DNA from: Sphaeroforma arctica JP610
Taxonomy: Eukaryota; Opisthokonta; Ichthyosporea; Ichthyophonida
Assembly (NCBI RefSeq): GCF_001186125.1
Contig: NW_014040553.1
Coordinates: 179,338-201,361, forward strand
DNA length: 22,024 nt
Reading direction: 5' to 3'
The notes under the pieces are model-generated. The model had not been told where the DNA came from and searched no databases. It was given only the letters and a program-made list of their open reading frames with translations. The position numbers and the translations under genes were made by a program. Each line of letters begins with the position of its first letter. Position 1 is the first letter of the stretch. Below, piece by piece: positions 1-9,263 of this stretch.

Positions 1-89
1 GGAAAACAATACTGCGATCAACCATTCGCAATAGTGACTACAACGTTTTTTTCTTTCTCTCCGGGCTTCGTTCCTTTATTCTATTTTAG

Positions 90-3000
90 GGGACGAAATG
101 CGTGTTGCAGCTCAACTTTTGGAGGATACAAAGCAGGAACCGCCCGATTCTGTTTTTCAGGTATGTACAATTGTTGTAAAATTTTATTAGTAGTCGATAT
201 AATTTAATTTTAGCTAGATGTATTTTCGATCATGAAAGTGTTTTTTTATTTGATCCAGTTCAATTGTGGCGGACGTCGATTGTTGCTGCACATGCCGTCT
301 TGACTTCGTTTCATGTACAGTGCGTTTGTTGATTTATTTTTCGGGGCCAAACTGGTTTTTTAGCCACCCAATATAGCATTCTGTGGGATATTGTAAATGA
401 GCGAGAACATATCTGCAATTTCAGAATCTTGCACCATCTCTTTTTGTTCACTTTAGGGCTATGAACCAGTCCAATTTTTCCTTGATGCGCCCAACTCAAT
501 CGCGAGAAAATTGACGGATGGGGCGTTGAGTTATCTCAATGTGGGTCTGGTGTACAACATCTCGGCGAAGAAAATTCCCGGCAATACTGTAGGAAGTGAT
601 CCCGTACACACTATTATTTCACTATTAATAGATGGCAAGGATGACAACTCTGTCGTGCACTGGGAACAGTGGCAGAAAACTTGTGCAGCGCAATTCAATA
701 TGAATTCGGCAAATCACCCACATTCGGGAGCCAAGATCGGCATGACGTCAGCACCCACACGGCCAATCAACGCGTTAGCAACAAAGGCTCAAGGAATCAC
801 AAATCTTACAAAGCCCAGGATAAATAGTTTGTCGTTCTACTGGACACCAAGTGAAGGATTTAAATTGCCCATACAGGTTTACTGCTTGTCGACTGACTTT
901 GTAACACAAAAGGGCGTAGCCGGCATGCCGTTTAAGATACAGGTGCGTTGATACGAGAATATAGTAGTGTAATCGTAATTATAGCCAGATTAATGTGTAT
1001 ATCTATGATGCTTGTTGCTGATATGGTCTGCCTGCATCGGGTATTGAGCACGTACAAATGGTTCATTCGGCTATTGTAGGTTTCTTATTCATACTACACT
1101 TTCAAATATAGGTGGACATACTCAACGCCAAAAGCACGGGAACCGAGTCTCTCTACCGATCACAGTGTCTGATAAAAGTGTTCAGACCTAACGGTGCTGA
1201 ACGTAAGCATAAAGAAGAGAGCAAGAGCGAGGAGAAGAGATTGCTCAAGCACATGAAGAAAAGTGGTCCCGCGGTGTTTACTAACCCTTTCTTTCAAGAA
1301 TCAAAATACACAACATTTACTTCAATACCAGCGTTGGGACCACCTCCAGTCCAGTTTGCCGATAAGCCTCTGGACTCTCTACCACTGGTCGCTACTGGGG
1401 ACGTTATGGGTGTGCTGTCTGAATTCAACATCGACAGCACAATGTATGTTTTCTTTATTAGCTTAAGGCACCTCTGCATCTCCGCGGAGTGTTAGTATAT
1501 CGTATATCTATTAATACCAGAGAATTTGTCGGTTTTTTATCAAATACCACCAGAGTAGATGCGTGTACCTGTATGCGATGACAGGCAAATGGTCAGTCAG
1601 GAAGTGTGGGCGTACTACAATAATGCTTTGCAGCCACAACTCTTGTCAATATGTGACTAGGGTGTGTGGTAGTGAATGAAAGGATCAGGTCGCGTCTATA
1701 ATTTGTTGACTCAGATTTCTTCACAGTAGCTGTACGTAATCATCCGCATATGGGAATATTAATCAGTAATCTGAATCGTATTGCGCTACCCTTGGACGCA
1801 ATGATATATGAGAAGCTTTTTGTTTGTTTGTTTATTGAGCTTTGGGGAGTCGTTTCATTAGCCAGCTCTAGGGCTTGATTTGCTCGAAGCTGTTGCTTGT
1901 ATATTTAATAGTATGTGTTCCTGCGGTCTCTGCAAGGCATATCGCAGATGGTTTCATGTTCACCCAAAGTTGTTGACAAGCGGAAACGCTCCACACTTGC
2001 ACGTATCTAAAAGGGGTAACTTGGTCATAGCTAACAATCTTGCAACTTTCTATGCTGGTCGTCAGGTTTACTGAGACACAGGCCCACAGAGATAAGCGGC
2101 AGTACATAAGCTCCCCTGTGTCCGCCGGAGAGGAGCACCCCAATTCAAACGCCACTTCGGAGGGACGTAGATCGCAGAATTACTGTGGGTCTCCCGGTGC
2201 CGCCAAGAAGGCGTGGTCTCGGCCAGCTGATTGTAAGTTGAGTCTGTTCAGTTATCTGGACGCTAGTAGTGTGCACTTCCGAAGCGCCTGATTACAAGTC
2301 CATGTGTGTACATTGGTGCCCTTCCTGAGGTTCAGTACACACGCGCCCCTGTATACAGACTGTTGCGCGTGTCCACACACTTTGTTTTGTCGCCTATCAC
2401 GGCGTATGCACTCCCAAAGGAGCCAGGTGAATTGATACGCAGGCTACTGTTGATGACTTATGGAACGCCCGCGGGATTTTCCGATTTAATATACATTGCG
2501 GGCGATTTTCTTTGGCGTGGTATATCCAGAGAAGTCTGTGATTGCCTCATTCAAGTTTCTACGTCCGTTATTCGTACACGAGCATCTCGCGCAGTCTTAG
2601 GTATTGTTCACGCTTGGAAAGTGCACGCACTCGGGTTGCGTGCTTGCATGATCGTAGTAGAATCTCGCGAACTCGAGCTTCTAGAACTCAAACTTGAACA
2701 CTGACCTTTTACTCGGAAAGCACCAGAGGGCGATAGGAAATTATACGTAATTGAAAATCTGGAGGGCTGCTTGATTCTGTATTTCAGCGATTTCGCTTAC
2801 AAAGACGTAGGTCGCGAGATCAGGAGTTAGCGAGGTTATTCTCATTTTCTCCCATTTACCAGCGCCACGGGTGCATTCCCTATTCATGGTTTTTATTTCC
2901 GTGCGGCTTCTCTCCATCTACAGACACTACACTGTACTTAAAAATTGAGGACGAAGAAGCCTACCACGCCATCTATTTGTACGAAAAAGACCTGGACGAG

Positions 3001-3661
3001 CTGAAACTCAAGGTAATTGTTCAGTACGCCCGGCTGCGTATTTTGATGTCACTGTGCGGCTTCCATCCTATTTGTGTACTCTCTGACCTGACTCGCATTT
3101 TTTTTTCATAGATTGCACAACGGTATCACAAGTCAGCGGAAAATATACGCAAAATATACAAACGAACGAAAAAGGGAATCTTAGGTATGTTACGAATAGG
3201 CTTATTGTTTGGAGGCGCTTCTATGGCCCCTCTTTCTTGTCTTTTTTTATTTATGTATCAAGTATATCAATGAACTTGTTCGATGACAGCGAAATTAGTT
3301 CCCTGGGCTACAGAATAATCAAATCAGCCAGCTGTGCTTAAATGTTGTCATCTTGTATGCTTGCTTTTTTTATTTAATATCAATAGTCAATGTGGATTCC
3401 GAGATGGTAGCACGGATAGAGGATGAGTCTGATTTCATTCTAACGCTTAAGGAGGACCCCGTTACCTCTGCAGACTCGTTTTATTGCATCATTTGCCCCA
3501 ATTTTGGCGACCCTATTCCCAGTTCGACAAAACGGCAGTCGAAGAAAAGGTTATCGTCGTCTCACTCAAGCGCCTCGAGGTCTTCGTCTATAAAGTCGCT
3601 GTCACCGCCGGTTATCGCTAATACAGATTTGCTGGATGAAAATCACGATGAAAGCGATTAG
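90..3661 (+). CDS. grh-like: Grainyhead-type CP2-family transcription factor, 5' partial, 7 exons
   Basis: Nuclear sequence-specific DNA-binding protein of the Grainyhead/CP2 family. Exons: 90-160, 457-942, 1112-1443, 2066-2232, 2924-3012, 3112-3184, 3387-3661. All introns are GT-AG, the phases agree throughout, and the joined frame gives 496 codons plus TAG. Residues about 24-260 match the CP2 DNA-binding domain: FFLDAPNSIARKL, ALSYLN, then CLSTDFVTQKGVAGMPF and QCLIKVFRPNGAERK, which resemble animal GRHL STDFSSQKGVKG and QIKVF..GAERK. TFCP2 has STEFTMRKHGG at this place, so the Grainyhead side fits better. Residues about 353-430 match the GRHL ubiquitin-like dimerisation domain: LYLKIEDEEAYHAIYL, KIYKRTKKGIL (GRHL KLYKKSKKGIL) and VNVDSEMVARIEDESDFIL. 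Exon 4 encodes a polar linker; the tail is Ser-rich. The first exon follows a strong polypyrimidine acceptor, so the ATG at 98 is probably internal and upstream exons lie outside the window. The first and fourth exons are the least conserved. Confidence 0.93.
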
Positions 3662-3697
3662 GTTACAGTGTGCTGGATTACGGCCAAACACTATTAT

Positions 3698-3703
3698 AAT
3701 AAA
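3698..3703 (+). promoter_or_regulatory. Poly(A) signal of the Grainyhead gene
   Basis: AATAAA lies 37 bases after the TAG stop, in an AT-rich stretch. The position suits a cleavage and polyadenylation signal for the upstream gene. The hexamer is seen directly; its use is inferred. Confidence 0.5.
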
Positions 3704-5040
3704 ATATTAGGTTCCAATAACGTATATCATCGTTCTACCATCAATCATCGAAGCTGCAGATATACTGAGTGATAAATGTAATTGGCAAACCGAAGTTGCC
3801 CAGAATACAGCTGTACAAAGCAATTCAACCCAAATCTTAGTCGAGTCTTCAATTACAAGATGCTACAAGCTGATGCCATAGGTTGTATCGTATCTCCATC
3901 ATACCTGACACTATTTTGACTTGTAACATTTCAATAATAATGGGTCTGGTATTGAAAAAGATAATTTGTTCGCAGAGAATCGACATTGCCACAAAAGCCA
4001 AAATAATGGTTCTGCAGTGGATTTAAGAATTTAAGGTCTCAAAAAACATTCCTCCTTGTGAATCCCGCCCAATTTTTAAAAAGCGGCTTATACACCTATT
4101 TCATTCTCAGCACTTGTTTTAAAAAAAAAAGTGAACCTCTTTTATGGTGTAGTGTGGTTGTGGAAGCTTTTCGACAGAGTGTCTTTTCAGTCAGAGAAGC
4201 AACGGAACTAATTACAATGCAACATCGCTGACAGTGCACGACTCTTAATATAACACATTGTATATTATAAATTGGGTCTCAAAGAGTGTCACGACTCATG
4301 ACTCAAACAATGTCACAAGCTTTTCAACCCATAACTCCACAAGTCCACCGCACAAAGATGAAAAGTAATTTTTGACCTCATACAAGCAGCGTTTCGACCG
4401 GCAGAATGTATTTATTGATAAGTTTCTAAACCAGAAGCAGTTAAAGACCCGCAAGGTCAGATTTAGCCACATAGGAAGCGAATTGGATGGCAGTGTGTCA
4501 ACGCATGTCCCTCTCTACTAGAGAATAAAAATATACCACAACAAGCCATCAAGTTGGCCGTTACCGTGTTCATTTTCTCAGTTAATACTTATTATATAAA
4601 ATCCGATCGACTAAACTGTAACGATTATAGATGTCCAACTTCCAAGGGAAAACTGTTTTTTTTGGAAGGCTATGGAAAACCACCGCATAAAAAATTTTTT
4701 TTTTTGAATAATCTGGTCGCACTCGCAGGTCATCAGTTCATCACTCATGACTCATCACATTTATGCCATGTGGCATGAGGGCAAACTGGTGAAACATTCC
4801 ATATTTTCCTTCAAGATTTTAGGACGGGAAAAAAAGAATAACGACTTCTTTTTTGAATAAAGTTATACGAGTAATCATAATTTGGCCGTACCGAGTACCG
4901 ACTACAGAAGCAGACGGAGCAGCTATACTGCTATTTATATTTACACCCAATTAGGAAAGTTACTACAAGGTTTTATTGGAATTTTCACATACCCTACTGA
5001 ATATTTAGGATGAAAATAATAAGCCAATAACATATTAGTA
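3704..5040. other. Intergenic stretch without a recognised gene
   Basis: AT-rich sequence with poly(A) runs (about 4121-4130) and several copies of an ACTCATGACTCA-like motif (about 4295 and 4742). An open frame of roughly 45 codons ends near 4520 (starts RFDRQNVFIDKF); I do not recognise it and saw no splice partner. Nothing else is supported. Confidence 0.5.
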
Positions 5041-5222
5041 TCTCACAGGGCTACAGGGCTACAGGGTACAGGCTCACAGGTGCTCATTGCTCAGTGCTCA
5101 GTTGCTCACCCAACCCCCCTGGGCCAGGCCTGGGGCTTGGGCCCTTGTTGTAATAAGTGGACTCACAAGTCACGAGTCACGACTCACGACTCACGAAGTC
5201 ACGAGACTCACGACTGACTTCA
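5041..5222. repeat. Short tandem-repeat patches (CTACAGGG, TGCTCAG and ACTCACG units)
   Basis: Three adjacent low-complexity patches: CTACAGGG-like units at 5049-5082, TGCTCAG-like units at 5081-5109, and ACTCACGAGTC-like units at 5159-5219. Units are imperfect, as in slipped-strand minisatellites. Open frames across this stretch are by-products of the repeat (Ser/Glu-rich in every frame). Confidence 0.75.
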
Positions 5223-5228
5223 GAAGTT

Positions 5229-5310
5229 CAGAGTCTCAGTCTCTCAGAGTCTCAGTCTCTCAGAGTCTCAGTCTCTCAGAGTCTCAGACTCTCAGTCTCA
5301 GGGTCAGAGA
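5229..5310. repeat. 16-bp minisatellite, three full units plus degenerate tail
   Basis: The unit CAGAGTCTCAGTCTCT occurs at 5229-5244, 5245-5260 and 5261-5276 without change, followed by degenerate CAGAGTCTCAG copies to about 5310. Each unit contains nested CTCAG motifs, so it may itself have grown from a shorter repeat. Confidence 0.9.
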
Positions 5311-5460
5311 CTCAGAGTGTCACTGTGTCAGTGACAGTGACCCCGGGACCGCTGATTTTGCTGTTGTACAATATGACAATGTTGACATTTGTTTTTGCAT
5401 TGGAGTCAGTCGCATTCGCTCCACCCCCAAAAAAATCTGCTACTCTCCCTCTCCTCTCTC

Positions 5461-5528
5461 TCTCTCTTTACTACTCTCTAGACACTACTAGCTCTAAAGT
5501 ATTTAGAGATAGAGTAGTGGAGAGAGAA
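5461..5528. repeat. Imperfect inverted repeat / hairpin
   Basis: The outer arms (CT-rich 5461-5478 against GA-rich 5510-5528) are roughly complementary with a few mismatches. The centre is an exact stem, CTCTAAA (5492-5498) and TTTAGAG (5502-5508), around a 3-base loop. It could be a cruciform-prone site or the remains of a small foldback element; nothing in it says which. Confidence 0.55.
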
Positions 5529-5879
5529 AGCTTGTTGTTTTAAAAAAGAAAATGAAAGAGAGCGAGTTGAGACTTGAGAGTTGAGAGCACTCAACCATCA
5601 AGATCAGCATTTATGATTTAAAGAAAAGTTAAGGCTGAATAAAATATAATGTATTTGGGCCTAGGAGTATGAGACCTATAGCTTTTTATAATAAAACTAT
5701 GCTAAAAACATACACAATATGTGTGTATTTGGTTGTTCTTTTAAAGCATTTGTTTGAATAAAAGCCTTCTTTGGAACATATTGTCCGGGTAAACCTGGTT
5801 TCCTTTTTATAATAGTTTTAGAACGATAATCTCTCACCGAATTTTTTTTTAGTAAACAGTTGAAACTTGAAAGTACAGT

Positions 5880-7021
5880 CAAACCTTTTCTTACGTCCAT
5901 GGTCCGATTCAGACCGCAATTTGGACAGAAAAAGAGGTAGACAAAAATCAGGCAAGTAGGGCTGGGAGCTTGGGGGTTCTACAACTCTCTCCAGAGAAGT
6001 ATTTGCATACACTTGTACCGTACATGCGTGCATATCAAATGCTTCTTTCTTTAAAGCCTTCAAACATCGACTTTCTAAATCGTGGTTCAACTGAAGGCAT
6101 ATTCTCTGGCTCAGCTGTTGGCGGTAAGTATCTATATCATTTAGTGGGCAATATCCCCGACTACCATATCTCGCACGCAGAACAACAATTGGGCGCTCGC
6201 ACCCAACAGGGGAGTACTACCGCTATTCTTATATATATTAAAAATATTGTATCCTATATCATAAAATACTTGCTTATCCACTTCTCATTCTTGTTGTGTG
6301 AAAGTACAGTGGAGCAACTCCTAATATATTCAGGTACACACTGAGTGTGCATAAGTTTTTGAAGTCACCCCGCAGAATAAAAAACTGGACAGAAGAAAAG
6401 GTAAACAATAAGAGGTAAATAAATAGACAAAAAAGTAGGATTGAATAACGGCCATCTTGATGACAGGCCGCCTGACTCAAAAATATAACCTACTTTTAGA
6501 TGGAAAAATACCGTTCGTATTTTCATTGGCCGAGAAATTTATAGTCAGATAAGCCTCAAATGCACGTACAAACATATACGAAGTTGCAGGAGAGACACAC
6601 TATTTTGTAGTTTATTGCTATTTTCATGCTATTGCCGCTACGACCGCGCCTACAACTGGTGCAACTCTATTGGCTGTTCTGATCATAGCGAGAAGTAAGT
6701 TCCTTCTCTCATGAACACAGGTGCTTTTATCGGACAGAGCACCGCGGTCGTCTAACTCTTTGTTTATGCGCTCGGACGAACCATCCATCACCCAAGCTTT
6801 ATCTCCTAAGCTTCTACCAGACTCCTGGGAGCCTCAGATTGAAGCGCTTCAGATCCAACACGCACTCAACGTGGCTCAAGTTTAGAACATCTCACCACTC
6901 ATTGTTGGAAGCGTTTGTAACAGCATCAGCGTTGCTGTGAACCACAACTTGTAAGATTAGCATGTTGCGTGTTCTTACTGTTGTCATTTTTTCTTGTTTC
7001 ATAGATGTTTTGTCTAAATAG
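5880..7021 (+). other. Weak candidate for a small spliced gene of unknown family
   Basis: I do not recognise this. An open frame runs from about 5880 (after CAG at 5877-5879) to a GTAAGT donor at 6124; its protein contains LQLSPEKYLHTLVPYMRA. A second segment (6590-6694) follows GTTGCAG and ends at a GTAAGT. The phases fit (G+GA), and it encodes a hydrophobic stretch, TTGATLLAVLIIA, that could be a membrane helix. A strong acceptor (TTTTTTCTTGTTTCATAG, ending 7004) then gives N-V-L-S-K and a stop at 7019-7021, again in phase. Between them, 6721-6885 is another open stretch (54 codons) after a CAG. Against it: no start codon is clear, the minus strand is also open over 5818-6090, composition is AT-rich, and there is no homology. 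It may be chance or a decayed gene. Confidence 0.2.
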
Positions 7022-7103
7022 TTTGTTAAGGGCGATCTCCATGTTGTTTGCAGCTATGTTGATCAGTGCTGAAAGAATTGGGTTGTAGAAGGACTACACA
7101 CGT

Positions 7104-7290
7104 CCACTCACTCACAAATTCTCATATGTACACACGCATTCATGCATACTATCACACACAATCACGCGCTCACTCACACGTGCTCGTTCAATTACACACA
7201 TGCTCCCTCACACACGCTCGCTCAATTACACACACGCTCCCTCACACGCGCTCACTATATTTACACACGCCCACACAGTCACACACATAC
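7104..7290. repeat. CA/CTCA-rich minisatellite with a 34-bp higher-order unit
   Basis: The stretch is built from ACACACGCTC and CTCACAC words. Two near-identical 34-bp units are visible, 7188-7221 and 7222-7255, both starting TCAATTACACACA. Flanking units are more degenerate. The His/Thr-rich open frames across it are repeat artefacts. Confidence 0.85.
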
Positions 7291-7471
7291 GTGTAGTTGT
7301 TGTTGTGTAGTATATACGAGTGTTGTACACTTTTCGTTTGAAAAATCGACTAGGATCTTCAATCTTCCCTATTTTTTTTTGTTTCAAACCATTTTCAAAT
7401 AAAAAAAATTGCATTTTATCCGAATAATTATTTTGATAAAAAATAAATTGAAAGTTTGGCATGGTAGAAAT
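7291..7471. other. AT-rich spacer, nothing recognised
   Basis: Poly(T) and poly(A) runs, no coding signal on either strand that I can support. Confidence 0.5.
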
Positions 7472-7725
7472 AAAAGCACAATGTTTTACGTATACTTTTT
7501 GACTTTTAAACGTTGCAACGTTTTTTGCAAACATATTGGCCTGATTTTTTTTTAATTTTTCGACCTAGTAGATGCACCTTTTTCTCCATATTCTAGCCAC
7601 GAAACGCGCAACTGACCGCGCAACTGACCGCGCAACTTGGAGAATGACCCTATGTGTATATTTACTCTATGGATATAAAAGTACAACGTTTTACGTATAC
7701 TTTTTGAAATATAAACGTTGCATCG
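7470..7725. repeat. Imperfect direct repeat pair of about 50 bp
   Basis: 7470-7520 and 7675-7725 share ATAAAAG.ACAA.GTTTTACG followed by TATACTTTTTGA and TAAACGTTGCA, with few mismatches, 205 bases apart. Between them a short tandem repeat, CGCAACTGAC three times, lies at 7608-7637. The pair could be the remains of a tandemly repeated unit or sub-terminal repeats of a lost element. Confidence 0.75.
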
Positions 7726-8916
7726 TAAAACTTTATGAGGTTAGGTCTTGGACCACTTGTCGGGGACCAGCCTACAAATGGTTCCGGACAGATTTTAAGT
7801 TCGCTAGAAGCAATAGGGACTCTCTATCTCTACAGCTACGCTTTCAGTGATAAAGTCTGTCACGTTTCACATATTTATTTATCTTGTATGTAATTATTTA
7901 TTGTCATTGTAAATACATGCATAAATACATAAAATGTTTTGCTTTTTTATAGTAGTCAGAGCACAACAACAACAAAAAAATCATAGTCTACTAAATTGAA
8001 CATTTTATATATATAAATTTAGAAGGCTATGTAAAAAAACAAAAGTTATAGAAGAAAAAAACAAACAAGAGCCATTGCTTTCACTCCTATTCAAATGACC
8101 AGAACTTTGGAAGGCTAGACGCTACTAGAGACTAGAGAGTAGACCGTAGAGTGTATAGAGTCTAGACTCTAGAGAGAGAATCCCAGAAGAGAGCGGGCTG
8201 TCTTTGAAATGTATATTAGAACCAATCCGCGAGTAGAGAAAATTGGGACAAGTAGTTTAAAGACGATCTCTCGTTGGATGTACTTTCCTAGCTAGCTTTG
8301 TTTTTAATGGCTTCACCATGGAATTGAAGTTCAAAGCGAAACTGAAGCCATATTGAAGTCAAAACGAAGACACGCCAAGGCTAAGAACCCAAATCGAAGC
8401 CAATAGGGTTTACGCAGGAAATCCTTCACTACTAAAAACATAATTATATAGTACCTTGTTCAATCAAATACCGAATTAAGGTCATCATTTAAAAACAAAA
8501 TCTATGTAAAATACAAATAGATTGGTGACTGGAAATTCACAAAACATGCTCTATAATTTTGTATAGAAAAAAAAGAAAGAGAAAAAGATATCACAAATAA
8601 ATTTTTTTAAATACTGAAACGAAAAAAATAATTTAAAACTGCAAAAAATTATAAAATTCCACTGTATACTCGGTTAATAAATACACTATTTACATAATAC
8701 ATATCCATCAGTCCATCTCACATGACACAGCACAGTGTCAACTGTCAACCTCTTTATGTCAGAATCAGAAGGCATGGGCTGCTCTCTCTCTCTCTTGTGT
8801 GTGATTCACAATTGATCATGATTTTTTTTTTTTGGTGTTTTTAAAATAAATAAATATGAATCAGGTTCAGACAGTTCATGAGTCGTTTTTTTATGGGAAA
8901 TACAAAAACAATACGA
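7726..8916. other. AT-rich intergenic stretch with a CTAG-rich palindromic patch
   Basis: No gene is supported. At 8112-8175 there is a CTAGAG-rich patch with a perfect 16-base palindrome at 8156-8171 centred on TCTAGA. GAAGCC-like words recur at 8347-8402. Poly(A)/poly(T) runs are common, and TC and T tracts occur at 8779-8833. Confidence 0.5.
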
Positions 8917-9065
8917 TGAATATCGTGAACATTGAAACAAATATTTTTTTATCGAAAGAGTCGATCATCAAAATCATAAATTAAATAAAAAATGATCAAC
9001 GGTGAACGTTGAACCATGATCAAGAAGGTAAAAAAGTATATATGATCATCGGTGAACGGTGAACC
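8917..9065. repeat. Three copies of a GTGAAC-rich motif upstream of the transporter
   Basis: ATGATCAACGGTGAACGTTG at 8992-9011 (match continues to 9015) and ATGATCATCGGTGAACGGTG at 9042-9061 (to 9065) differ at few positions and are 50 bases apart. A more degenerate copy, ATATCGTGAACATTGAAAC, lies at 8920-8938. All are in the same orientation, 200-350 bases before the transporter start. They could be transcription-factor sites, but this is inference from position. Confidence 0.65.
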
Positions 9066-9152
9066 CACCACAAGAGACCTCAGTAGCTGTAGCCAGTTCA
9101 CAAAAATCTAAATGGTTTGAAACGCACTGTCGTCCAAATTAGTAGAACGTCT

Positions 9153-9160
9153 TATAAAAA
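9153..9160 (+). promoter_or_regulatory. TATA-like box of the transporter gene
   Basis: TATAAAAA lies 104 bases before the ATG at 9264. The spacing would leave a 5' leader of about 75-80 bases if used. The region is AT-rich overall, so a chance match is quite possible. Confidence 0.3.
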
Positions 9161-9263
9161 AATAGGAAGCTGAAAACACACGCTACGTCCCAGGCGAGCA
9201 GGTAGTTGCAATCACGACTATTAAGTATACCGCATAAGGCACCTCGAAGTGTATTTGAGCAAA

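Noticed and set aside
2306-2704. 132-codon + frame inside a Grainyhead intron
   Set aside because: Not needed by the phases on either side and resembles nothing in the family.
5087-5543. Overlapping Ser/Glu/Leu-rich + frames
   Set aside because: They follow the minisatellite and are open in more than one frame because of it.
7066-7402. His/Thr-rich frames in the CA-rich stretch
   Set aside because: Pure repeat translation.
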